This document shows positions 1-8,643 of a stretch of DNA of 32,798 nucleotides, one piece after another. Source of the stretch: an uncultured Bacteroidota bacterium (GTDB lineage: Bacteria; Bacteroidota; Bacteroidia; Chitinophagales; Saprospiraceae); assembly GCA_937861115.1 (NCBI GenBank), contig CALMBD010000155.1, forward strand, positions 1-32,798. Direction: 5' to 3'. The stretch's first letter is position 1. Each line of letters opens with the position of its first letter. A program made the position numbers and the translations under genes. The notes beneath the pieces were generated by a model. That model was not told where the DNA came from, made no database searches, and worked only from the letters and a program-made list of their open reading frames with translations.

Positions 1-36
1 ATATCAGCCGGTTTTCTGCAGAAAACCGGCTGATAT
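1..36. repeat. Perfect 36-bp palindrome at window edge
   Basis: Bases 1-18 are the exact reverse complement of bases 19-36, centred on a CTGCAG. As RNA this would fold into a 16-bp stem with a TGCA loop, on either strand. There is no T-run on either visible side, so it is not a standard intrinsic terminator. It may still end transcripts arriving from the left or from the giant gene on the minus strand, whose stop codon lies 138 bp away. Bases 37-173 hold nothing else I can support. The left edge coincides with the window edge, so the palindrome could extend further. Confidence 0.75.
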
Positions 37-173
37 TACCCACGTGCCACCACTACGCCCCCGCCGCCTTCCAATAAAATTTGGTGAATTGTTCAGGGGC
101 ATTATTTATGACAGAGCCACCACCAGGTATCTCTAACTTGCTATCCTGGCCTTCATCCACTTTTCCACCCTCC

Positions 174-3100
174 TCATCGAATCACCGTTACATCTCCGGA
201 GAAGACTTCCGTGCCGCCATCGATGTATTCGACTTCTACCACGTAAACATATACTCCCGGATTGACGATTTTTCCCTTTGCGGTTCCTCTCCAGCCAAAT
301 TGAAGAACATTGGGTGTAAAGTTTTGATTTTCAAATATTAACTCACCCCATCGATCGAATATCTGCATGGTTTTTACGCCCCGGACCTCCGGCCCGGCGA
401 ATACCGTAAAGGCGTCGTTGGCCTCGGTAGATTCAAGCCGGATGATATTCGGGAGGAACACCCTTTTGGCTCTGTTAACGACGACCAGCAATTCATCAGT
501 CGCCGTACAACCGGAAGTGTCGGTTACCGTAATTGAATAATACTGACTTTTGGGAGGCCAGGCGTATGTGATCAGCGAGTCGGGCGTATTCAAATAATCT
601 GTGGGCTGCCAGATAAAGGTATCTATCGCCGTAGAATTGGTCAGGGCTTCAATCCGGATACTGTCGCCGAAGCTGACGGTGATATCCGGGCCGAGGTCCA
701 CGTTTATGGGCAACGGGTCAGTCAGGGTCACTTCCTTTTCCGTGATGCATCCATTGATATCGGTTATCTCCAGCAGATAATCATCTGCAGCAAGTGATCC
801 GATATAGACCGGGAAGGTGTCGATTACCTGACTGGGTAAACCGTTGATGCCCAGGGTGTACGGGTCGGCGCCGCCCTGAATGGAGGTTATGGTAATGGAG
901 CCGTCGCGACCTCCAAAACACCCCGGCGATTTGAACGCCACTTCGATGGCAAGTTCCAGGGGTGCGGTCAGGGTGAAAGAATCGATAAGCATGCAGCCTG
1001 TCTGATCGGTCAGCGTGACCGCGTATTTGCCCGGCTTGAGGTTCTTCAGTTGAAGCCCGGTAAGGCCATTGCTCCAGGCCGCGGTAATCGGCGGTATCCC
1101 GCCCGTCGGGGTAAGGGTAATGGACCCGTCGTCGCCGTTCGGGCAACTGACATTAAACCCGTTGTAATCGGAAAGTACAGCAATGGCTGCCGGTGTTGAT
1201 ACGGTGATCGTTGCCGCTGTCCCGATAGCCGGCGGACAGGTATTTCCTGCAGCTACTAGGGTAGTGATGGTATAGGTGGTTGTCGAACCGGGACTCACAT
1301 TTACCGTCGCACCGCTTTGCACCCCGGTCAGTTGTATCGGCGCCGGCCCCCCGCTTATCGTTACATCGTAAGAAATGCCGCCTGTCAACACCAGCCCAAG
1401 CGTGGCCGTATCGCCACCGCATATGGTGGCATCACCAACGAGACTGCCGCTTGGTGGCGGAGTGATGGTCACAGTGGCCTGGCCGCTGACGGTGCCCGGG
1501 CAGAATTTGTCCATCACAGAGACCAGGGTGAATATTTGCGATTGCTGGACATTGTTCGTCGTGATATTGAACATATTACCCGGTGCAGCGATCTGTGGCT
1601 GCGGGTTGTTGTTGATGGCATACACGAACGAATAGGAAGGTGTGCCGGTAAACAATATTTTAAAAGCGGCACTGTTGCCCGCACAGAACGTGGTATCGCC
1701 GCTCAGGGTCGCTGTGGGAGCTTCGTGGAATGCTACCGGAAGTCCCGGCGAAATAGACAAACAAGGGTCGGTCACATCGACATTGCCGGTACCGTCGTTG
1801 TCCCCTGCAATTGCTGCAATGAAATAGGTGGTACCTGCGACCATGCCCGGCTGGAAGCCAAACTGCGGGGTGTTGCTGACGGCGATAATTCCCGCCGGCA
1901 ACAGCGTTACATCCACATAAAGAATGTATTGCAGCACATCATTGGCGTCGAGTTTTTCATTTAGCGGCGGTTGTACGCTTACCAGACCTGCAGGCAGACA
2001 GGCGTCGGCCGTCCCCGTTGCCAGGGTGCCGGCTTCGGTATCGCAGAGGCAGTCGGCCTCTCCGGAGATGGTCAGCGAACAACCGGACACCGGGTCGGTC
2101 ACGGTTACATTGTAAGGGAGATCGGCAGCGATCGGATTGGAAGTAAAGGTGCCTCCTGAAAATGTTCCTGTCGCCCCGGTGACGACATACGCCGGGTCTG
2201 GACCGGGGCCGTTGTCGATATCGAAGGTCAATACATACGTCTGGGCCGGATAATTACACGCCACCTGCACATTCGACGAAACGAGTGTAACCAGATCTAC
2301 CGTTGCGCTTCCGCTCACCGTGCCGGCGCAACCGCCGCCGCCGCTGACACTGACCAGCGTATAAGTGGAGGACACGGAAGGCATCAACAACAGGGAGTAC
2401 GGGTTTTGACTTGTCGTTACCTGTTGCTGGGTGGTGTTATCGGTATAGGTAAAGGTGTAGGGCCCTTCACCGGTAAATTGTACCGTTATGTCTGTTTCTC
2501 CACCGTTACAGGTGTATTCCATGCCGAGTATTTCAGCCGTCACTGCCGGGCGCCAGCTGACCGTCGGCCCGGGTTTGATGGAAAGGCAGGGGTCATTGAG
2601 ATCGACTCCCATTCCTGACATATCGCCCGCAATGGCCGCGATATAGTATGTCGTGTTGGGCGACATCGTGCCGGGGATGAAACTGAAATTCGGGCTTGTG
2701 CTGGTGGTCAGGATCGTCCATGCCGGGGGGGCAGGCGCTGTTGCCAGCACATATATCAAGGCGTCGTTGGGATCGAGTATGGTATCGGAAGGGATGGGGA
2801 GGTTCACTGCCTGATCATTGCACAATACCAAGGGGGTAAGGTTGAGCGTACCGGCATTGGTGGAACAGGAACAAATGATGCTTCCGCTGACCGTATCCTG
2901 ATCGCAGTTGTTCACATCGCTGAGAATGGCCGTGAACGGGGTTCCCGAAGGAACAGGATTACTGACGAACTGGCTGCCACTGACCATGCCGGTAATTCCG
3001 GTCACAGTAAACGGCGCTACACCGCCCAGAATATCGAACGCAACCACATACGTCTGGGTAATCGAATCACAGGTGGTTTGGACATTTGATATGGTCGGCG

Positions 3101-6100
3101 CGCCCCAGATGCCGATATTCACTGCTCCATTGGCCATTCCCGTTGAACAGTAGAAATCACTGACACTGTCCAGTTGGATCACGGTGTTCTGGTTGTAACT
3201 GCTCGTCCAGGAATAGGTGTTGTTGATAATCCCGCTGACCGGCGCCTGCGGCACACCAAAAATGCTGGATGTAAATGAAAATGGCGGGGTGCCGCTAAAA
3301 TTCACCGTCAGTGTCAGTAATTCATTCTGACAAATCAGGGTATCCTGTCCAAAAATGGTAGCGGTCGGCAGGGCGTGGAACTGGACCGGCGTGCCTGTGG
3401 CAACAGACAGGCAGGGGTCGAGCAGATTGATCTGTCCGTTGCCATCCGGATTTCCGGCTATGGCGGAAATGTAATAGGTCGTATTGGTTTGCATGCCGGT
3501 CTGGAATGCAAACTGCGGTGTACTGCTCCATGCCCAGATGGTCCCGACCGGCTGACCGGCATTGGAATGGAGGATGTACATCAGGATGTCGTCATTATCG
3601 AGTGACTGGCCTGCAACCGGAGGCACACTGACAGAATCCGTGGCACATACAGTGACCATAGTCTGGTCCATGGTTCCGGCGTCGGTGACGCAGCTGCAAT
3701 TCGGCTGACCGGAAATATTGGTCTGGCCGCATCCGTTGGCATCGGCAATATTAACGGAATACGAACTGCTGACGGGAATGGGAACACTGGTAAAGACATT
3801 GCCGTTAAACGACCCCATAGCGCCCGTAACCGTATAGGGTGGCATACCCGAAACGGTGAACGAGAGTTGGTAGGTCATGGTGGCAAAATCGCAGATGGTT
3901 GTATCATTTGTCACCAGCGGCGGCGTATGTACCACCACTACTGCAGTATCCGTTGCACCGGCCGTACACCTGCTGTCGCCGACGGCAATCAGGGTTATGG
4001 TTGTGTTGGCTACGGGTTGTATGGATAAGTTAAAAGTAGAGTTGGGAATATTGGTGGCGGTGGGTTGTTGCACGCCATTGAGCGCCCAGGTCAACGAAAA
4101 CGGCGCCACACCGGTCATCGTTACGGGTACAACAGCCTGCGCCCCGGCACAAATCGTATCGCCCGCACCCAGTTGGGCGGTCGGTGTCGGAAAGAAGGTG
4201 ACAGGCGTCCCCTGTGCAATGGAAAGACAGGGATCGACAAGGTCTACATTCCCGCTGCCGTCGTTGTTGCCGGCAATGGCAGATATGTAGTAGGTGGTTC
4301 CGGGGGTCATGCCCGCCTGGAAGCCGAAAGTAGGCGTTGCACTCCACGCAAGGATAGTGCCGATAGGCAGCGCCGGGTTGGTATGCAGGATAAAGCGCAG
4401 GATATCGTCGCCGTCGTTGATAAAGTCGTTGTTAAACGGCGCCGTGGCGGTATCTCCGACACAAACGGTGATCGCGGCCAGGTTCATAGACCCGGCATCC
4501 GTGATACAGTTACAGTTGGACGGACCGCTGACGGTCACGTCGCCGCAATCATTGGCATCATGGAAAACGATGTTGTAGGGCGTTCCGATCGGAATGGCAC
4601 TGCTGGTAAAATGATTGCCCGTAAAACTGCCGCTGCCGGTAACCAGGGTGTAGGGTGGGGTAGCGTCCAGTACATCGAATTCGACCTGGTAGGTTCCGGC
4701 TACAAAATTGCAGGTCAGGTCAAGATTGGCATACGTCGGCGCATAATTGACGGTGATGGTTGCCGTTCCCTGGGGTAAACCCACACAGCCCGGCGATTCA
4801 ACACTGATTAATGCGTAAGTCGTTGTGGTTGTGGTAATTACCGGAATGATATACGGGTCGTCGAAGGTAGTGTCGGGCTCCTGGGCGACACCGTCTATGG
4901 TATAAATGATGGTAAACGGCCCCGTCCCGTTGAAGTCGACCATCACGGTCGTATTGGCCGAATCACAGAAAGTCTGGTCTGCCGAAAGCGTCGCGCCAGG
5001 CGGTGTGAACACAAATACGAATGCCTGGCCGGAGACGTTGCCGTCGCAGGTGCCGTTGGTTATACTGACCAGTTTGTAGGTCGTACCGATATTGGGCTGG
5101 ACGTTAAAGGTATAGGGGTTGCTGCTCGTCGTAACGGCAGGCTGGTTGATATTGTTGGCAGAATAAACAAAGGTGTACGGGCCTGGGCCGAGAAAACTGA
5201 CCGAAATACTGATGCTGTCGCCGCCCAGGCATATCTGGCCGCCGCCGGAAATTGCGGCGGAAACGGACGGGGCTATGTTTACCGTTGCCATGCCCGAAAA
5301 AGTGCCCGTGCAACCGTTCGAACTCACTGCTGTAAGCGCATATGCAGATGAAGAAGCCGGCGTTACGTGCAGCAGATAAGGGTCATCTGATGTCGTGATC
5401 GTATCCGGGTTGATTCCGTTGGTGGTATAAATGAACGTAAATGGCCCGCTGCCCGTAAAGTCGATGCTCAGCAGGGCTGTATCGCCCGGACAGATCATGG
5501 TGTCGCCGCTGATGGCGGCATTCGGCGGTGTGCCGACTGAAACAGTGTATGTGCCGCTCACCTGACCGTTGCAACCGCCTCCGCTGACACTGACCAGTGT
5601 GTAGGTCGTGGGAACAACCGGCGACACTGTAAGCGTGTAACTGGAAAGCGGGGTCATGATCGGCGGTTGGCTGACTCCGTTCACGGCATAAACAAATGTA
5701 TAGGGCGAGGGGCCGGCAAATGCAATGTTCAAATTGACGTTTTGCCCGTTGCAAATGCTTGCATTACCGCTGGTGAGCGTTGCGGTGGGACTCGGATTTA
5801 CCGTAATAATGGCCGTACCCTGTGCTGTGCCGGTGCAGCCGTTGGCCGACACCTCTGTCAATTCATAAATTGTTGTAGTAGAAGGGGCTATGATGAAAAC
5901 GAACGGGTTCGAAGATGTGGTGACGGGACCTTGCGGTACCCCGTCGGCCGTATAATTGAAAGTATAAGGGCCCGGTCCGCTGAAATTGATCGTCAGCGGC
6001 GTGCCCTGCCCCGCACAAACTGTGGCGCCGCCAGAGAGCGTACCTGTCGGCGTTGCACTAACGATAACTGTAAACGCTCCGCTTACAGTGCCTGTACAGC

Positions 6101-7685
6101 CGTTGCCCGTCACACTGGACAGGGTATAATTGTACGTACCCGGATTGGGCGACACGGTAAGGGTGTAACTCGGTCCGGCCGTCGTGATAGACGGCTGGTT
6201 AATGCCGTTTATCCGGTAAATAAAGGTGAACGGACCGGTACCGGTGAAATCAATATTGATATCGGCACTCTGGCCTGTACAGATATTGGCGTTTCCGGGA
6301 GTAATGGCTGCAGTTGGCGTCGGCGTGACGTTGACATTGGCGCTGCCGTTGCCGCTCCCGGTACATCCGTTGGCTGAAACGCTTACCAGACTCACCGTTG
6401 CGCTGGCCATAAGCGGCACATTCAGGACATAAGGGTTGTTGTTGGTTGTGATGGCCGGTTGGTCAACGCCATTGATGGCATAGATAAAGGTAAAAGGTGC
6501 TGTTCCACCGGTAAAACTGACCGAAAAGGTGGCATTTTGCCCCTGGCAGATATTGGCGTTGCCCGTCAGGGTCAGGTTGCCGCTCGCAGCCGGGTTGGCC
6601 GTGACGGTAAATACCTGGGGTGTACCCGTACAGCCGTTCGCCGTAGCAGTGACGGTGACAGTCGCCGTCACCGGAAAGGGTATCACCGGTACGGGGACAT
6701 TGATATCGCCGCTGCCGTTTACGCCGGGGCCCGGAATGGGCACGTTCGCTGTCCAGTTATAGGTAGCGTTAGGGTTGTTTCCCGTAAAATTGACGTTGAG
6801 AATGTTTCCCGAACATACAATGAAGTTTCCCGGGTTGTTCACGGTCGGGTTGGGATTTACCGTTATGTCAAAAGTTTCCGGAACACCCACACAGCCGGGC
6901 ACGCTGGGCGTGACGGTGATGGTGGCCACTTGCTGGGTTGTAATATTATTGGGAGGCGTGAAGCTGATGTTCCCCGTTCCTGAAACCCCCAATCCGATGG
7001 CTGGATTACTATTGGTCCAGGCAAAGGTTGGGCCCCCGCTACCGGTAAAGTTGACTGTCACCAGTTGATTGGCGCAGGTAACCACATCTGCAGGCGGATT
7101 GACCGTAGGTGGCGGGGTGCCGGTAACGGTCACGTTGTCAAACCAGTACATCTCCGCCGTTGCTTTATTGGCGGGCCTGATGCGGATGCGGATCGTATTG
7201 CCCGTCAGGCCGTTGACGGTGGCTGTGCCGGAAGCGCCGCCGCATACATAGGTGAACAGGATAAACGGTCCGCCGTTCAGGCTGTATTCGAACAGCATCT
7301 GGTCGTGCCCGTTGTCGATATTGGCCAGATTGGAACACCCGAAAAAGGGGCCGCCGGGTTCACATTCCATGACCCCGGTCCATCCGTATGCTGCCGAAAT
7401 GGATACGGAGCAGGCGCCGCTGATGTCGATCTCGTTGGTGAGCCACTCATTGTCGTTTCCGCCGCCGGTGATGCAACAAGGCGCGCCTTCCATGTCGATT
7501 ACTTCAAATCTGCCGTTCTGCACGCCGGCAAATGATTGAGGAGTACCATCACAGTCGGTAAAGTTTTGGGACCAGCCCTGGTTGGCGCCGCTGAAGTCTT
7601 CCTGCCAGATGATCTGGGCAGGCAGGGTACTGGAAAGGGTCAGGTAAACGAGGACAAAAAGTAAATGGGAATAGCGGATGGACAT
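174..7685 (-). CDS. Giant modular T9SS type B surface protein with Ig-like/PKD-like repeats
   Basis: This 2503-aa protein is probably exported and anchored at the cell surface as an adhesin-like or structural protein; no enzymatic domain is visible. Residues 1-24 form a signal peptide ending LPAQ. Residues about 25-190 look like a jelly-roll or MAM-like beta domain rich in Cys, Gly and aromatics. About 196-362 hold two PKD-like domains, 363-981 seven Ig-like repeats of about 88 aa, and 982-2076 four composite repeats of about 273 aa. One more Ig-like unit follows, then two SprB-type repeats (about 2167-2320, with the CxGxxDGSI pattern) and a last beta domain. The end, from about residue 2411 (VFLPNI, then IFDRWGELIFE and GVYVYVVEV), is the gliding-motility-associated type B sorting domain of T9SS. 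The start is chosen for the signal peptide. The gene is monocistronic in this window. The family assignment is firm; the ligand is unknown. Confidence 0.93.
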   Translation of the reverse strand: MSIRYSHLLFVLVYLTLSSTLPAQIIWQEDFSGANQGWSQNFTDCDGTPQSFAGVQNGRFEVIDMEGAPCCITGGGNDNEWLTNEIDISGACSVSISAAYGWTGVMECEPGGPFFGCSNLANIDNGHDQMLFEYSLNGGPFILFTYVCGGASGTATVNGLTGNTIRIRIRPANKATAEMYWFDNVTVTGTPPPTVNPPADVVTCANQLVTVNFTGSGGPTFAWTNSNPAIGLGVSGTGNISFTPPNNITTQQVATITVTPSVPGCVGVPETFDITVNPNPTVNNPGNFIVCSGNILNVNFTGNNPNATYNWTANVPIPGPGVNGSGDINVPVPVIPFPVTATVTVTATANGCTGTPQVFTVTANPAASGNLTLTGNANICQGQNATFSVSFTGGTAPFTFIYAINGVDQPAITTNNNPYVLNVPLMASATVSLVSVSANGCTGSGNGSANVNVTPTPTAAITPGNANICTGQSADINIDFTGTGPFTFIYRINGINQPSITTAGPSYTLTVSPNPGTYNYTLSSVTGNGCTGTVSGAFTVIVSATPTGTLSGGATVCAGQGTPLTINFSGPGPYTFNYTADGVPQGPVTTSSNPFVFIIAPSTTTIYELTEVSANGCTGTAQGTAIITVNPSPTATLTSGNASICNGQNVNLNIAFAGPSPYTFVYAVNGVSQPPIMTPLSSYTLTVSPVVPTTYTLVSVSGGGCNGQVSGTYTVSVGTPPNAAISGDTMICPGDTALLSIDFTGSGPFTFIYTTNGINPDTITTSDDPYLLHVTPASSSAYALTAVSSNGCTGTFSGMATVNIAPSVSAAISGGGQICLGGDSISISVSFLGPGPYTFVYSANNINQPAVTTSSNPYTFNVQPNIGTTYKLVSITNGTCDGNVSGQAFVFVFTPPGATLSADQTFCDSANTTVMVDFNGTGPFTIIYTIDGVAQEPDTTFDDPYIIPVITTTTTTYALISVESPGCVGLPQGTATITVNYAPTYANLDLTCNFVAGTYQVEFDVLDATPPYTLVTGSGSFTGNHFTSSAIPIGTPYNIVFHDANDCGDVTVSGPSNCNCITDAGSMNLAAITVCVGDTATAPFNNDFINDGDDILRFILHTNPALPIGTILAWSATPTFGFQAGMTPGTTYYISAIAGNNDGSGNVDLVDPCLSIAQGTPVTFFPTPTAQLGAGDTICAGAQAVVPVTMTGVAPFSLTWALNGVQQPTATNIPNSTFNLSIQPVANTTITLIAVGDSRCTAGATDTAVVVVHTPPLVTNDTTICDFATMTYQLSFTVSGMPPYTVTGAMGSFNGNVFTSVPIPVSSSYSVNIADANGCGQTNISGQPNCSCVTDAGTMDQTMVTVCATDSVSVPPVAGQSLDNDDILMYILHSNAGQPVGTIWAWSSTPQFAFQTGMQTNTTYYISAIAGNPDGNGQINLLDPCLSVATGTPVQFHALPTATIFGQDTLICQNELLTLTVNFSGTPPFSFTSSIFGVPQAPVSGIINNTYSWTSSYNQNTVIQLDSVSDFYCSTGMANGAVNIGIWGAPTISNVQTTCDSITQTYVVAFDILGGVAPFTVTGITGMVSGSQFVSNPVPSGTPFTAILSDVNNCDQDTVSGSIICSCSTNAGTLNLTPLVLCNDQAVNLPIPSDTILDPNDALIYVLATAPAPPAWTILTTSTSPNFSFIPGTMSPNTTYYIAAIAGDMSGMGVDLNDPCLSIKPGPTVSWRPAVTAEILGMEYTCNGGETDITVQFTGEGPYTFTYTDNTTQQQVTTSQNPYSLLLMPSVSSTYTLVSVSGGGGCAGTVSGSATVDLVTLVSSNVQVACNYPAQTYVLTFDIDNGPGPDPAYVVTGATGTFSGGTFTSNPIAADLPYNVTVTDPVSGCSLTISGEADCLCDTEAGTLATGTADACLPAGLVSVQPPLNEKLDANDVLQYILYVDVTLLPAGIIAVSNTPQFGFQPGMVAGTTYFIAAIAGDNDGTGNVDVTDPCLSISPGLPVAFHEAPTATLSGDTTFCAGNSAAFKILFTGTPSYSFVYAINNNPQPQIAAPGNMFNITTNNVQQSQIFTLVSVMDKFCPGTVSGQATVTITPPPSGSLVGDATICGGDTATLGLVLTGGISYDVTISGGPAPIQLTGVQSGATVNVSPGSTTTYTITTLVAAGNTCPPAIGTAATITVSTPAAIAVLSDYNGFNVSCPNGDDGSITLTPTGGIPPITAAWSNGLTGLQLKNLKPGKYAVTLTDQTGCMLIDSFTLTAPLELAIEVAFKSPGCFGGRDGSITITSIQGGADPYTLGINGLPSQVIDTFPVYIGSLAADDYLLEITDINGCITEKEVTLTDPLPINVDLGPDITVSFGDSIRIEALTNSTAIDTFIWQPTDYLNTPDSLITYAWPPKSQYYSITVTDTSGCTATDELLVVVNRAKRVFLPNIIRLESTEANDAFTVFAGPEVRGVKTMQIFDRWGELIFENQNFTPNVLQFGWRGTAKGKIVNPGVYVYVVEVEYIDGGTEVFSGDVTVIR
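1456..4739 (-). repeat. Four-copy composite super-repeat (about 273 aa / 820 bp) inside the giant surface protein
   Basis: Four copies of a three-part module follow one another. Part one has a Cys, PPYTV.G..G.FxG, FTS.P and a C.C pair leading to T(D/N/E)AGT(M/L). Part two has a D.(N/D)D.L.YIL stretch, then TP.F.F, TTY(Y/F)I.AIAG and DPCLS. Part three is an Ig-like unit of the preceding type. The T(D/N/E)AG marker lies at about residues 1063, 1334, 1610 and 1884, giving a period of 271-276 aa. The copies have diverged, so this is an old duplication rather than an assembly error. Confidence 0.8.
4740..6599 (-). repeat. Seven tandem Ig-like repeats (about 88 aa each) inside the giant surface protein
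   Basis: Seven consecutive units share a pattern: an IC.GQ-like Cys near the start, a GP[YF]TF.Y core, NG..QP, TT...PY.L, TTY.L.SVS, and a closing NGC.G..SG.A.V.V. The two Cys of each unit are conserved in nearly all copies, as expected for a disulfide in an extracellular beta-sandwich. Boundaries are approximate and were read from the protein (about residues 363-981). Confidence 0.8.
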
Positions 7686-7763
7686 AGCAAAGAAACTGAG
7701 ATTCTATCGGTTGAGTTGGATTAGGATGGATGCTTCTTCAAGAGGATTCGAAATTTCGGGCGG

Positions 7764-7771
7764 CTAAGGTA
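7764..7771 (-). promoter_or_regulatory. Possible Bacteroidota -7 element for the giant surface protein
   Basis: Read on the minus strand, the bases are TACCTTAG, one mismatch from TAnnTTTG, about 80 bp before the start codon. I see no good -33 TTTG partner, so support is moderate to weak. The 222-bp divergent region 7686-7907 holds nothing else apart from this and the yggS promoter candidate. Confidence 0.35.
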
Positions 7772-7876
7772 TGGCAAAAAGACGCATCACTTTAACGGAT
7801 AACAGTTAAGGACTTGGACTTAGCAAAAAAATTACACTTGTCAGCATTCCCGGGGCCTCCCTGCCGCCTTGTTGTG

Positions 7877-7884
7877 TACCTTTA
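7877..7884 (+). promoter_or_regulatory. Bacteroidota -7 element for the yggS-family gene
   Basis: TACCTTTA is one mismatch from TAnnTTTG. Transcription would begin near 7890, only about 15-20 bases before the ATG at 7908. This rules out the upstream TTG at 7869 as the start and supports ATG 7908. Confidence 0.5.
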
Positions 7885-7907
7885 CGCGGCATATTTCAAT
7901 CCGCAAA

Positions 7908-8567
7908 ATGCTTACCGAAATCCTCCGGGAACTTTCCGCTTCTAATGTTGTACTGGTTGCTGTGTCCAAAACGCATCCTCCCGGTCGGATACTTGACCTG
8001 TATCACTCCGGTCAGCGCATATTCGGCGAGAACCGTGTTCAGGAGATGCTGGAAAAACACGCAGCGCTGCCCGCTGACATCGAATGGCACCTGATTGGCC
8101 ATTTGCAGACAAACAAGGTGAAATATATCGCGCCTTTTGTCCGCATGATCCAGTCGGTCGACAGCCTGAAGTTGCTGCAGGAGATCGACAAACAGGCGTT
8201 GAAAAACGGACGTGTCATCGACTGCCTGCTTCAATTTCATATTGCCGGTGAAGAGACGAAGTTTGGCATGGATTTGCAGGAGGCTACCGCGTTGCTCGCC
8301 AGTCCCGAGTTCCGGAACATGAACAATATCAGGATCTGCGGGGTGATGGGGATGGCTACTTTTACGGACGATACCGCGCAGGTGCGGAGCGAGTTTCGCG
8401 CTTTACGGGCCATTTTTGAAAACCTGAAACAGGCTTTTTTCTCCGGTAAACCGTACTTCAAGGAGGTCTCGATGGGAATGTCGGGCGACTGGCGGCTGGC
8501 GGTGGAGGAGGGTAGTACCATGGTGCGCATCGGAAGTCTGATCTTTGGAGATCGCAATAAATATTAA
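7908..8567 (+). CDS. yggS: YggS family pyridoxal phosphate homeostasis protein
   Basis: A 219-aa cytosolic protein of the YggS/PROSC (PLPBP) family. Members have a single TIM-barrel domain related to the N-terminal domain of alanine racemase; they bind PLP and balance the B6 pool without known enzymatic activity. Visible hallmarks are VAVSK near the N-terminus (Lys21, the Schiff-base lysine), FGENRVQE, WHLIGHLQTNK, the SMGMSGD stretch and the closing VRIGSLIFG. The length fits the family (about 220-235 aa) but the N-terminal helix is short. The ATG at 7908 is preferred over an upstream in-frame TTG because a -7 promoter element lies between them. A hairpin with a T-run follows the stop codon, so it is probably transcribed mostly alone. 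Confidence 0.93.
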   Translation: MLTEILRELSASNVVLVAVSKTHPPGRILDLYHSGQRIFGENRVQEMLEKHAALPADIEWHLIGHLQTNKVKYIAPFVRMIQSVDSLKLLQEIDKQALKNGRVIDCLLQFHIAGEETKFGMDLQEATALLASPEFRNMNNIRICGVMGMATFTDDTAQVRSEFRALRAIFENLKQAFFSGKPYFKEVSMGMSGDWRLAVEEGSTMVRIGSLIFGDRNKY

Positions 8568-8596
8568 CGGATGTAATATCCAGATCATAAACATCC

Positions 8597-8627
8597 GGGT
8601 GGAAAAGGACTTCCACCCTGCATTTTT
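8597..8627 (+). terminator. Hairpin with T-run after yggS, just before the PLD gene
   Basis: GGGTGGAA (8597-8604) pairs with TTCCACCC (8611-8618) around a 6-nt loop and is followed by TGCATTTTT. It looks like an intrinsic terminator for yggS. It ends only about 17 nt before the ATG of the next gene, so it could also act as an attenuator or leader hairpin for that gene. Confidence 0.6.
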
Positions 8628-8643
8628 CCCGAACACAATTTAC

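Noticed and set aside
53-160. A 35-codon minus-strand reading frame starting GTG with an AGGAGG upstream, just after the giant gene.
   Set aside because: It is short, starts with GTG, has no recognisable motif, and Bacteroidota rarely rely on Shine-Dalgarno sites. The upstream AGGAGG is probably chance.
1317-1964. A 215-aa plus-strand frame and many shorter ones inside the giant surface gene.
   Set aside because: Repeat-derived shadow frames of a moderately GC-rich coding region; the minus-strand frame is continuous for 2503 codons with clear domains.
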